Under the pieces are notes generated by a model. That model worked only from the letters and a program-made list of their open reading frames with translations. It had not been told where the DNA came from and searched no databases. Below, in pieces: positions 31,807-42,350 of a stretch of DNA of 64,000 bases. Origin of the DNA: Jaltomata sinuosa. Its lineage: Eukaryota > Streptophyta > Magnoliopsida > Solanales > Solanaceae. How positions within the stretch are numbered: position 1 is the stretch's first letter; every line of letters starts with the position of its first letter. The position numbers and the translations under genes were made by a program. The DNA lies in NCBI GenBank assembly GCA_003996215.1, contig QJPP01004105.1:1-64000 (forward strand), read 5' to 3'.

Positions 31807-31972
31807 TCGAATGTTCTTTGCAACTCGAGAATATAAAGTTGGAATCGCTAGTAATTACATATCACCAAGCCGTTGTGAATGTCTCAGGCCCTATATGCAC
31901 CGTCCCGTTACACTTTGGAAATTGATTTTGGTCGAAGCGCATCCAATCAATGATCATCCGTGACTTTTTTGG
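31807..31972 (+). pseudogene. Nuclear insert of mitochondrial small-subunit rRNA (3' end of rrn18)
   Basis: The phrase AGTTGGAATCGCTAGTAAT, then a degenerate GGCC...TGCACCGTCCCGTTACAC matches the universal 3' decoding region of small-subunit rRNA. The continuation GAAGCGCATCCAATCAATGATCATCCGTGAC fits the plant mitochondrial rather than the plastid sequence as I remember them. Many substitutions and small indels show that it is an old, non-functional nuclear copy (NUMT). Only about 165 bp are recognisable. Confidence 0.8.
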
Positions 31973-32614
31973 CACTATTCCATGCAAATTGATTAATTTT
32001 TTTTGGTTAGGTTAAGTATGTGATATTCGAATCCAAAGGTGGATTTAGGATTTCGTTTTAGTTTATGAGTTCTGGCAACTTCTTGTATTTCATCGAATCC
32101 ACAATCCATTTATGCTATTTGGTTTGCAGTTTATTATATGTATATATTTAGTGAGATTTTTAACACGTACAATGACTTCTTCCAAATCTACAACATACAT
32201 GGTATATCTGCCTCTATTCGAATCCAATAGAGGATGAAGAATAAGAGCTTGAGAACATCCAACAACAACAATTACAACTACGTTTCAATCTCAAACAAGT
32301 TGGAATCGACGAAACAGAATTTTTTACAAGTCAAGAAAAGTTTTCCATTACAGCCATTTTGACAAAACATGGCTTCCTTTTCTCCCTCAACCTCCATTCC
32401 TTTTAAAGGAATAGGGGATTAATTACAAAGGGAAAAAGAAAAACACATTGGGTTAAAGTTGACACACAAAAAAAGTTTGTGTACAAGCTAAGAACCTAGA
32501 TGTTGATTTTATAGTACAAAAACTTACAATAAACCTAATTTGGTCCGGCCCCTTCTCCGGACCTACCCACAGTGAAAACTTAGTGCACTGGACTATTCTT
32601 CTTTCTTTTTTTTT
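31973..32614. other. Intergenic DNA
   Basis: No gene. A decayed dispersed element occurs near 32035-32190 (GGTGGATTTAGGATTT...), and an antisense CAACAACAACAATTAC...AAACAAGTTGGAAT piece at 32258-32310 resembles the reverse of a TTG-tailed retroelement end. The 3' flank of the next gene starts at 32833. Confidence 0.4.
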
Positions 32615-32832
32615 CACTACTGGAAATCAGTCAATTTTCAACGGGCAATCGGTCAAACTCTGACCGAATTCCTGACAAAAAGTCCGTCAGAAACATCTCA
32701 TACGAGTGCTTTTCCGACGCTTTTCTGATCGAATCCCCGACAAAAAGTCCGTCGAAAATATCTCAGACGAGCACTTTTTCGACGGATTTATCGATGGAAC
32801 GCCATCAAAAAATTGACTGATTTCTAGTAGTG
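32615..32832. mobile_element. CACTA-type miniature element, 218 bp
   Basis: Starts CACTACTGGAAATCAGTCAA and ends with the inverse TTGACTGATTTCTAGTAGTG, so the 24-bp terminal inverted repeats differ at one base. The TTT on each side fits the 3-bp target duplication of CACTA (En/Spm) elements, although the flanks are T-runs. Internal subterminal repeats around GACAAAAAGTCCGTC(A/G) occur twice, as is usual for transposase-binding sites in this superfamily. No coding capacity. It ends 12 bp past the glutaredoxin stop codon and probably lies in that gene's 3' UTR. Confidence 0.9.
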
Positions 32833-32844
32833 TTTTTTTTTTAC

Positions 32845-33153
32845 TTAGAACCAAATAGCTTTGGCATCAATGAGCATTTGTTTGAGTGAACCATCAACTT
32901 GTAAAGATATAATATCCTTAGATGATCCAACAAATTTTCCACCAATAAAAACAGCAGGAACACATGGATTACAACCTAAACTTCTCAATGCCCATTCCAT
33001 TTCTTTCCCTTTTGGATCTTGATCAAGTTCATGAATTGCTGGACTTGCTCCAATATCATAAAATAGTGCTTTAATACTATGACACATAAAACATGAACTC
33101 TTTGTGAATATTACTGCTGCCTTCTTTGATGCCAAGTCACCTATTCTATCCAT
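32845..33153 (-). CDS. CC-type (ROXY class) glutaredoxin, CFMC active site, GRXC11-like, 102 aa
   Basis: An intronless gene. The ATG at 33153 gives the standard 102-residue class III glutaredoxin; an in-frame ATG six codons upstream (33171) is possible. The active site is Ser-Cys-Phe-Met-Cys (Cys at about 21 and 24) where most relatives have Cys-Cys-Met-Cys. The glutathione loop VPAVFIGGKFVG and the C-terminal Asp-Ala-Lys-Ala-Ile-Trp-Phe match the ALWL-type tail that contacts TGA factors. The closest class I recall is Arabidopsis GRXC11. It would act in nucleus or cytosol as a TGA cofactor. A TATAAATA box at 33303-33310 fits a 5' UTR of about 120 nt. Confidence 0.94.
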   Translation of the reverse strand: MDRIGDLASKKAAVIFTKSSCFMCHSIKALFYDIGASPAIHELDQDPKGKEMEWALRSLGCNPCVPAVFIGGKFVGSSKDIISLQVDGSLKQMLIDAKAIWF

Positions 33154-33302
33154 ATCGATCGATCGATACAAATTAATCGATACGATAGACCAGAATTATA
33201 TAGATATAGATACAAATATAGATATACGACGACGAATCGAAGAAAATGTACTAAGCTTTGTGGTGGATGTTGGTGATGATATTTGAGGTTTCATATCTTG
33301 GT

Positions 33303-33310
33303 TATTTATA
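33303..33310 (-). promoter_or_regulatory. TATA box of the GRXC11-like gene
   Basis: CTATAAATAAC on the minus strand, about 150 bp upstream of the ATG at 33153, in a suitable position for the core promoter. Confidence 0.5.
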
Positions 33311-33734
33311 GGGATTTTTAGATAGATATGGATTACATTGTTTATCCAGAAAAGGAAAAAGGAAATTATACTGATGTGCATAAATGTAAAAGGCAAATGT
33401 TCCTTAAAGATATTTCTTTGGATAAAGGAAAGCAAAAGTAACATGAAACAAAATGCCAACTTTGAGAATTGAGTTCAAGTTTTGTGCACTGATAGTGTTG
33501 AGTGAATTTTTAAGCATTCAGATAGTGGTGATAGTGCGTTGTCTTGCTATTTGTTCATACTAGTAATAGTATTGTTTATGTAGTTTCTTGTCCTTCTATT
33601 CATGTTACTATCTGATGTTTTTTGTATATTGATTACTGTATTATTTAATTGTAGTTATTGTTCAGTATGTTTATGCTTTGTGATGCTTTCACTTCTATTT
33701 ATTCTCTTTTTAGATTGGTTCAGATTGTTTTTCT

Positions 33735-33862
33735 ATAATCGAGAGTCTATCGGAAACAGACTTTCTACCTCTTAGGTAGGGGTAAAGCCTGTGTACTCTC
33801 TACCCTTCCCAGACCTCAGTTTATAGGACTATACTGAATATGTTATTGTTGTTGTAGATAGT
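33735..33862 (+). mobile_element. TS-SINE / RTE-type 3' tail
   Basis: GAGAGTCTATCGGAAACAGAC through CTGTGTACTCTCTACCC to TTATTGTTGTTGTAG. The same signature occurs at 21040 and 36168. The preceding about 200 bp (GTAGTTTCTTGTCC...) also resembles the RTE 3' UTR region at 36017, so this may be a 5'-truncated RTE insertion. Confidence 0.7.
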
Positions 33863-35150
33863 GACAGAGCCACCTTTCATTAAAAAGAAAAAATAGGAAT
33901 TAGCTATACGAATTTCATCGCTAATCTGTCGCTAAATATTTCGTAGGTAGTGGCAGATTTTGTTCTTTAACTATATAACTTGTCCGTCACTAATTCCTAT
34001 TTTCTTAATTAGCTAGTGGTTTCCCAAAAGGGAATCAATTGACATCCCTTCATCGAAAAATCACTATATATGCAAATAGGTTGATTTCTTTTCTTTTTTT
34101 ATGTATATATACTATATGTTAAATCCTCTTGACTTATTTTTATGTTTATTTTTTTATATTTTAAATTTTCAGAGTGAAAAATCCTGGCTCGTTAAATTTA
34201 CTTCATTTGTTAAAAGATAATTACATATACATAAACCACTGATAAAAAGTGGCACTAATATCGTGAAAATAAGGTAAATTTTTAATTACGACAGAAATAC
34301 ACTGATAGTGTAAAAAAACTATATTTTGAGTGTAAATTAAACTAAATTCTTCTAGATTTTGACCCTTTAATGCTATGAAAAGTTGACACTTCAATTCTGT
34401 AGAATTCATACAACTCTTTTATAGTTATTAATTAATGGGGTGAAAGGCAAAGATATTATTCCTTGATTTTTTCATGAAAAATTCTTTGTTTAATTAGTGG
34501 AAAAAGTACTTTAAATTTTGGAGATCTAGAAACTAATACAGTATAATATATAGATTTTTTTCAAAACTTTAATGGTGTGTAAAGAAAATGCTACTGGTAC
34601 AAGAGATGTATAGGAATATCGAATAATTAAAGGAAAAAATTATATTCTATAATTAATTTATATAGAATGAGGAAGGGTATTAATAGTGTTATTAGTAAGT
34701 GAGTTTGACTTTTATAAGCAAATAGTTTTAAAAGTGTTTTTCTTTTGTCCATAATCTAAAAGATAATTATAAATAATTATTCATAATACACTTTTATATC
34801 GGGATGGTGTAAAGTTGCTTAAAAGGTCATTTCAAGTAATGTACTGCAGTAAGTGGAACCAGATGTTATCTCAAAACAAATTAGGTAACCTGCTATAACA
34901 TATTAAATTATTTAATAAACTAATAGTGTGCAAATTATTTATATTGTTAATGTATAGAAGTTAAATCCTCCCATAATAAATGAAATTAATAACTTGAAAA
35001 ATTAAACAAATCGACATAATCAAATAACCTAAAGGTATGGTCTTTTTACCAATTTACGTTTAGAAGAAATGATCACACATTTAAATACTTTATTAGAGCA
35101 AGAAAGATTCTCGTACATTGTCATCTATGGTTCAAAAGAATTTTCACGTA
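33863..35150. other. Intergenic AT-rich DNA
   Basis: No gene is supported over about 1.3 kb. The 62-codon minus ORF at 34221-34409 has no domain. The two phrases GAATTAGCTATACG and GGAATTAGTGACGG-type near 33895-34010 form an imperfect inverted pair that may be a miniature-element remnant. Confidence 0.4.
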
Positions 35151-35154
35151 TTTG

Positions 35155-35292
35155 GTCAATGTAACTTAGGCAAAACTCTAGGTATCGTGTCTTAGAGAGG
35201 AGGCGACAGCGTCAAGCTGCCTTCATGCCTCCACGTGTTTGGTCCATGTAACTTAGGCGAAGGCCTAGATGTCGAGTCTTAGAGAGGAGAGA
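35155..35292. repeat. Short tandem duplication, period about 90 bp
   Basis: The segment TTTGGTC(A/C)ATGTAACTTAGGC followed by GTCTTAGAGAGGAG occurs at about 35153 and again at about 35239. Confidence 0.65.
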
Positions 35293-35589
35293 AATATATG
35301 TTATAACAGGTTAAATTATACTGATAAAATAAAAATTAATTAGTATGATGTAAGTGTATATAAGTTAAAGGAGAGATATTTTGATTATATTACATATGTG
35401 GTGGTCCAATATGATGATTTTAGGTAGAGAACATGGAGAATCCTCAGATGATGTGGAAAAAGATAAGAACTTATCCATTATTTTTGTTCTTATAACCTTT
35501 CTTTATCTATGAGATTCAATATTCTTTGTTCACTAGGGATGTGTCACAATTGTAACCAAGTTGAGTACTCTTCTTTTCTCTGCTAAAAT

Positions 35590-36292
35590 GTATGGCAGAT
35601 ATTCTTGTTTCATGTAGTTGAATCTGTACTCGGAGAGATAAGATTAAGAAGATATGCAGGACAAGGTGAAAATGGCCTCCGTTTGGTGGACAATGAGGGA
35701 GGCTAGGTTGAGATGATTTGGATATGCGAAGAAGAGATGTGCAGATGCCCCAGTGAGGAGGTATGAGAGGTTGGATATGGTGGGAACGAGGAGAGGTGGA
35801 GGTAAATCAAAGAAGTATTGAGGAGAAGTGATTAGACAGGACATGGCGCATCTACAACTTACTAAGGACATGACCACCTTAGATACGAGGATATGAAGAT
35901 AACATATTAGAGTAGAAGGTTAATAGGTAATTGAGCGGTCTCTCATTTTTCGGTGGGATCACGCTTCGTAGTAGTCTGAAGCGCCGTGTATGTCATAGTA
36001 TTAGCCTTATTCATGAAGTTTCTTGTTTTTTGATAGTATATGTTACCATAGAAGTTGTTACTACTCCTTTTCTGTATGTTTTGTATTGCTTCCTGTATTA
36101 GTTACAAGTTTTCTTCATTGTCGTATTTCCTCGTCCATAACTATTTTGATTTGAAACACTTTAGCCGAGGATCTTTCGAAGACAGTCTCTCTAGTCTCTA
36201 CCTTAGGGATAAAATATGCGTACACTCTACCCTCTCCAGACTCCATTGGTGGGATTATACTAGCTATGTTGTTGTTATTGTAGGTAGTTGAA
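35590..36292 (+). mobile_element. RTE-type LINE, 5'-truncated 3' end
   Basis: The plus-strand translation near 35690-35930 gives, with a few stops, a Arg-Trp-Phe-Gly motif, an Asp-Ala-Pro-Val-Arg-Arg motif and Lys-Lys-Tyr-Trp-Gly-Glu-Val-Ile-Arg, which belong to the C-terminal end of RTE reverse-transcriptase polyproteins abundant in Solanaceae. A 3' UTR follows and the element ends with ACTCTACCCTCTCCAGACTCC and a TTG-rich tail at 36260-36290. Most of the ORF is missing, so it is a dead 5'-truncated copy. Confidence 0.83.
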
Positions 36293-36448
36293 TATATATT
36301 CTTCTTTTTAGTTCTGAAGAAACTAAGAGATTTATAGATCAGAAATAAGGGAATGAAAGAAAAAACAAAGAGTATCTTGTAGTGATAGAGATGCATCTTA
36401 ATATGCTTCATCTCTTTTTCTATAGTATGGGATGATGTTTCCAAATAC

Positions 36449-36528
36449 CAAGGGCAGGACAGCCCGCCCCAGTGCACAAAGCATCCCGCGTTTACGCAGG
36501 GTCCGGGGACAGACAGCACCCCAAGGGA
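36449..36528 (-). mobile_element. Short SINE 3' fragment with 9-bp target duplication
   Basis: An 80-bp GC-rich island in AT-rich DNA. Its minus-strand reading contains GGACCCTGCGTAAACGCGGG and TTTGTGCACTGGGGC, a typical plant SINE 3' region. TCCAAATAC is repeated exactly on both sides (36440-36448 and 36529-36537). It is related to the fragment at 53127-53206. Confidence 0.78.
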
Positions 36529-36625
36529 TCCAAATACTGACACATTCCTATATTTGGATAAATAGTAACTTCATACCATTGATAAAATGAGACAATGAGG
36601 AGATACTTCAATTGACATTAAGCTG

Positions 36626-36631
36626 TTTATT
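36626..36631 (-). terminator. Polyadenylation signal of the CCCH gene
   Basis: AATAAA on the minus strand about 165 nt past the stop codon of the CCCH zinc-finger gene. Confidence 0.5.
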
Positions 36632-36795
36632 GATAATATACAGAAATTACCAGGAAAGCATACACAGGACTTGTTTACATTAACTTCGCTGGCCAACTTC
36701 CCCGACTTGACAGTTGCATATTCGGGATTGAAGAAGTACCAGACGCTGCACTATGAGGAGAGGTCCGCGTTGGATCCTGAAACAAATCCGGGTTG

Positions 36796-39700
36796 TTACT
36801 CTGGCGATGAAATAGGAGCCAAAGTAAGGGAAGACCCTGATATGTAAGGTGCATTCGGTATATCAGGAAGAGAAGAAGCTGATGAACTGTATCGTACTGT
36901 TCCCATAGGATGATCGAATTTACATGTGCCACCGAATTTGCAGAATCCTCTTTGCATGTAAAAGGAACAAGGCTGCACCCCCTGCTTTCAAAAATGAAAT
37001 TTAGTCGAGTATCCAAACAGATAACGAGTTACACACAGCAATACTTTCAGACTCAAGAAAGCTCATATAACAAGATGCTCTTTCCTAGCTCAAATAAGTT
37101 ATGTAAAAGTGTCCGAAAAGGTTCAGATATCTTGAAGCTCAACTAGAAAAACGAGGAGATAAGAGAAACTACACGGATAATAGAAAACCACATGAAAGAA
37201 AGGAGAGAGATTTACACTTCCTCCAAGCAAGGTGAAGAAGTATTCATGTATCATGCCGAGACTCAAGATGATAACAAACATACTTGTTTTTCCTGGAACC
37301 ACCCTAGGAGGCTAACATCTCCAGTGTAGCTATATGTTCTGAAGTCGTAGAAGATATGCTGCGATCATTTTGGCATTTGAAAAATTAGACAATTGCGAGA
37401 ATTCGACCCTTTGTATTCTGTAGGGACAGGCATTATGGCTGGATATCATGACATTTTCAAATTGCAACATTGTTGTTCATTTCTTAGGACCGATACCTAA
37501 CAGCAGCCTAATAAGTCGTATGGAGTATGAACCAGCTATAATTTCAAAAGCAAGCTTGAACAGTGAAGTCAGACTGCCCTTTTGCAGTTTCTGTACATGG
37601 CATAGAGCATGCAATAGGCAAGTATCTCTATGGCTCCAAGAAGAACCGTGAATTTAGATTCAATAAAATAAAACTACTTGAATTTGGTGACAACCATGCA
37701 GCAGAGCAGGCAAAGAACGGTATGCATAAAAAACCTTCCAAATTACAATGTATCCAACAGCATAGTAAGGCCTGGTGTGATCTCAATTTCAGGCAGGACC
37801 TGATAGACAACAATGCCCATCACAGGCTATCCAGATCGGATTCTAAATTCGTGATGCCAAGTCAAACAAAAGGGAGAAAGAAGGATATTAGTCATACCGG
37901 ACGCAAAGGAAGGCCTAAGGAGCTGAAAGCGCAATTTGTCTTTGGTGCAATCCAGTCGGCAGGATGGTGAAACTTACAGGATGATCCAAATTTACAATCC
38001 CCAGTTTTCATGTAATATTGACATACTGGTTGGCCTGGTCTTTCTGGAAAACGGTTTTCCTTCAATGCGCTGCTTGAAGGGCCAGCAGCAGAGTGTAACG
38101 GGGAGTAAGGTGCTGCAAAGGCAGCTGTAGAAGATGCTAGTTGCGATACCCCATAGATAGATGCCATCCCAGCAGAGGGTTGAGCACCAGGAGATAGTGC
38201 AGGACTTACTGGTGCCTGCAAAAAGCAAATTAATCACCCCATAAGATTGTTATTTACGTCATATCAGATTATTGATTGAGAGAATATCTCTATTATTACC
38301 GAGTAAGTGCTCCAGTTCTGAATGGTCACCACCCCTGGGTGAAGCAAAACTGGACCGTAAGTACTAGGTACATAAGAACCAGGTAAGAGTGGAGGCCTTG
38401 CTACTCTAGAGCTAGTTGATGCACTGTTATATTCTTCAGGAGGAGCAGGAAGAGACAGCACTGTCGGATAAAATGGGCGTGCAGTTGCTGGCGCTGATAC
38501 CTCAGCAGGGTCAGGATGATGGAATTTACATGTTATACCAAATTTGCATTGCCCCGTTTTCAAATAATAGGAGCATTCTCTTTCCTCCTGTTGCAATTGA
38601 CGAAGTTTGAGAGATCTTACTTAAACTTATCGATAGAGTACACAAATGCATACATATAACGCAATAGATCAATTACCGGGTGTAATGGGTATCCACAAAC
38701 ATTTAGTGATATATTGCTCAAGGATCCACCCAAGTTTCTTGGATGGTGGAACTTGCATGATGCCCCATATTTACAGGTCGCTGTTCTTAGATAGTACTGC
38801 AAATAGCAATTATCCATTCATCGCACATGAAATCAATATGTTATCCACAGAAGGAAAAAAAACAGAAATGAAAGAGTCGCATACTTGATAAAATAACATG
38901 ATCAAACACGAACAATCTCGGGATCATAAATAGAGTTACCTGGCATGTAGGCTCTCCTATTCGTTCTGGATATTCACTTCTTTCCAACAGCACAGAAGCA
39001 ACCTGAAAGCCAAGCCACTCCCAAGTAAGGGTTAAAGGAACTCATGCTTGCCATTCCAAGAAACTTGGAATATCCACAAGACGAAAAATCTAATAAAAAA
39101 AGCCATTTCTACTTCATCTTGTTAGGGATACAAAGAGAAAAGCATAAAATGCTTGGCATATAGTACCACTTTTTGTTATCTTCACAATCTTTCTTCATAT
39201 GCTCGAGTTTTTATTAGATTGCCTTAGCTTTTCTCAGGAACTCACTCTCACTAGATGTCAGTCGCGTGTCTACTCTGTTCAGGATCATTTCATTCAGATA
39301 CTCACTCTAAACTAGGCCTAGTTAAAATGTAAAGTTAACTTCCGCGTTACTAACAATGTATAGTTTTCTTTGACATCACCAATGTGACATTAACTCAGTC
39401 AGTGTACATAAGTTAAATCCAATTCAATAAGCTCATGGGTTCACGATTCTCTATGAAACTATAGGCTCCATTAAACAACTAATGAGGATTGTAAGCAAGG
39501 GAGGATCTAGCCTCACGTGAACCCAGTAGCTTTTGCTCAAAACTCTATTTTAACTTAAAGGTCGTTGTAAGCTTAATTAACACAAATATACAACTATAAG
39601 ACGAGATCAACAACTTACCGAGCTGCGATCAGGAGGATGATTATACCGGCATTTAGCACCATATCCACAAGACCCTGTTCGCATATAGAAGGAGCAATTG

Positions 39701-40313
39701 GGTGTCTCGGACCTTTCCGGGTATGCTTCCCTGCTCCATAACCCCAACCTCCTCATTGATTCTACATTGTCAAAACACAAACAAGAAAACAAAACCCATT
39801 TCACAAATCAACCATTTTGGTCATCAAAAACCCTAAACAACAATGTAGACATGAACAACAACCCCCCCTCCCCCCCCCCCTCACACCCCACCCCCCAAAA
39901 AAAACACAAAATGCAAATTCATCAAAGAAAAAATGTAGACATGAAACCCCCACCCCCCAAAAAAACCCAAAATTCAAATTCATCAAAGAAAAAATGTAGA
40001 CATGAACCCCCCACCCCCACCCCCCAAAAAAAAAACCCAAAATTCAAATTCATCAAAGCAAAAAAAATACAAGGGGAAAGTGTGTTCCTTTATAGTCAAG
40101 AACATAAAAAAAAATACTCTATACACTACATTTCCACTCTATTTTTTTCATTTTTTTTTTAAAAAAAAATCTATAACAATGGAGAAAACCCCTTTAGTTA
40201 CCCATTTTTCATCAAATTTATTTGCAAAAAAACTCACCTTCTAGACCGGTTTCCGGTCCAACAGGAACCCATTCCGACTGCTGATCGGACTGTGCCCGAT
40301 CATACAGCTCCAT
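36796..40313 (-). CDS. CCCH zinc-finger protein with five fingers (plant ZFN-like family), 397 aa
   Basis: Seven coding exons joined at GT-AG sites with frame kept throughout: 40313-40238, 39761-39619, 39002-38940, 38796-38677, 38587-38300, 38215-37898 and 36981-36796 (stop TAA). Five CX8CX5CX3H fingers begin at Cys 48, 93, 139, 295 and 341. The long Ser/Pro/Ala-rich linker between fingers three and four is typical of the family. Arabidopsis relatives are about 400-470 aa and bind RNA or single-stranded nucleic acid, probably in the nucleus. Finger two is split by an intron after its first Cys-Gln. The ATG at 40313 is preceded by a poly(A/T)-rich 5' UTR. Exon limits are my splice-site readings and could shift by a few bases, but each junction keeps the frame and finger spacing. 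Confidence 0.93.
39840..40070 (-). repeat. Intron 1 minisatellite, G-rich on the transcript strand
   Basis: Three units of about 65 bp, each with a C-run block (CCCCCACCCCCC-like), an A-run, and CAAATTCATCAAAG followed by TGTAGACATGA. They lie in intron 1 of the CCCH gene. The gene is on the minus strand, so the pre-mRNA carries runs such as GGGGGGTGGGGGTGGGGGG that satisfy a quadruplex pattern. The proline-rich plus-strand ORFs in this stretch are artefacts of the repeat. Confidence 0.85.
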
Positions 40314-40640
40314 TTTTCACCTGAATCTACTTTTTCTTCAGCTACAGAATCAACAAAAAAACTGAAAAAAAAAAAAAAAAAAAAAAAAAAAAGGAAAAAA
40401 AAAATTACACTGATCAGAAGAACTAGATCAAAATATATAATTTTCTGTGAAGAAAGAAAAAAACACAGAGTGAGTGTGTTTTTGGTGTTTTTTTCTCTCT
40501 GTTTGTACAGTGAGTTCAGCTACTGAACTGAGCTTCTTTTTTTTTCTTTTTTCTGTGTTGTTTTTTTTGACAGCATTTTGTTTTTATATTCTTTTTTTTC
40601 TTTTTCTTTCTTTGGCTATACCCGCCAAAGTATATGGATA
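40314..40640 (-). promoter_or_regulatory. 5' UTR and promoter region of the CCCH gene
   Basis: Contains a long A-run on plus (about 40363-40392), CT/GA-rich stretches and T-runs, typical of plant leaders. No certain TATA box. No other gene. Confidence 0.4.
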
Positions 40641-42350
40641 TTTTTTTATTTTTTAAAAAATAATTTTATTTCATAGTTTTTAAGGGAAAAAGAAAACTAA
40701 TTTTGACATATGTATTTAATTGTATTATTTTTATATAGAATATATATCACTATTATAACGTATAGGAAATGTATCATACGTATAAAATTATATTATTATT
40801 ATATAGAAAATGTATCTTTATAATATATGTATAAAAAATATATTATTATTATATAGTATTTATTATGTAATAAATATATAATCAATATATAATTAATGTA
40901 TAATATATACAAACTAACTATGCACATATTATACAGTTTTTATACACTATCTATGCACAACTAAGGATTACTGGAGAATAACAACAGAAAAAAAAATTCT
41001 GTTTAATAATACGATGAAAAAAGTAAGAGAAAAATTCACAAATAGCAAATTTGAGCCCATAATTAAGGAGGAGATAGTAGTCCTTTTGGAATTACCGGCG
41101 ACAGCAATTAAAATGTAAAATATTGCTATTTTAATTGTATTTAATAGTTGAAATTTATTTACCAAATACAAATACATATTGAGGTGGAAGAGTTATTTTA
41201 GGTGACTGTTACCATTTAAAAAAGAAAGGATTTTAATGATTATAATTCATTCCTTATATCAAGAATCTTTAAAAAGGAAGGATCTTTAATGATTTTAATT
41301 CTTTCCTTATATCACGGGCGTGACCTGCATTTTCAGATTTTATTTTCAAATGAAAAACTTAAATCGGTTGGAAACTATAAAATTCAAAAAAATATTTTGA
41401 ATGTATTTGTCTTTATAATGTTGTTATAGATGTATTTGTGATTCTGCCAATTCTACTAAAAATATAAAATGTAAATCTATTTATGTTCAAAATACAATTC
41501 TACTAAAAATATAAAATGTAAATCTATTTAAGTTCAAAATACAACTCTACCAACTCTACTCAAATGTGTTTGTTTAATTTCAGATACAACTCTACCTAAT
41601 CTACCGAAATGTATCTGTTTAAAATCATATACAATTCTGTCAAAAATACTAAATGTATTTATATATCTGTTTGAAAAATACAAAAATTTAAAAAATGTAG
41701 TTGAATGTATTTGTATTTATAGATCTGTTATAAATGTATTGTGTTAAAATATAAATGCATTTGAGTACAAATGTTTTGTGTTTAAAAAATACAAATGTAT
41801 TTATCTCTTGTTAATGTATTTGACTCATGAATAAAATAAAAATAATTTTTTATTCTCTTTCTTGTTTTTTTTGTATTATATTTTATATTTTTTGTATCAA
41901 ATGATATATTTTATATAAATTTATCATTTGTATTTGGATGGTTTAGCCGTGAATATATACGATTTATCATTTGTATTTATATACAAATAAGTATATACAT
42001 TATTTGTATTTGCTTGAGTCTATCATATACAGATATGAAATGTGTAATTCGATACAAATGTTTCGTTAGTATTTATATATCAAATTGATCATTTGTATTT
42101 GTATATAAACAAGTATCATTTGTATTTGTATGGTTCAAGTTGTATAAGCATGAATCATTTGATACAAATATATCACTTGTATAATTCAATTTGTATCAAT
42201 AAATATAATTTGTATCAAGAAATATAAATACAACTACTTATAGAAAGATAATCAACATTTCTTTTTCGATTATTTAATAATACAAATGATACAAAGAACT
42301 ACAAAATATACAAAAATAAATAAAATAATAAAAAATACAAATGATGTAGT
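40641..42350. repeat. AT-rich low-complexity block with ATTTGTAT words
   Basis: From about 41400 to 42330 the words AAATGTATTTGT, ATACAAAT and their complements recur dozens of times. A clean tandem pair of about 50 bp at 41447-41545 contains CTACTAAAAATATAAAATGTA. A second pair near 41215-41320 shares TTTTAATGATT(A/T)TAATTC. No coding signal. The origin is unknown. Confidence 0.65.

Noticed and set aside
31807..31972. Functional rRNA gene
   Set aside because: Too short and heavily substituted; only the 3' end is recognisable.
37448..38237. Several plus- and minus-strand ORFs overlapping the CCCH gene
   Set aside because: Shadows or intron readthrough of the CCCH exons at 37898-38215 and 36796-36981.
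39698..40244. Proline-rich ORFs on the plus strand
   Set aside because: They are translations of the C-rich minisatellite in intron 1 of the CCCH gene on the other strand.
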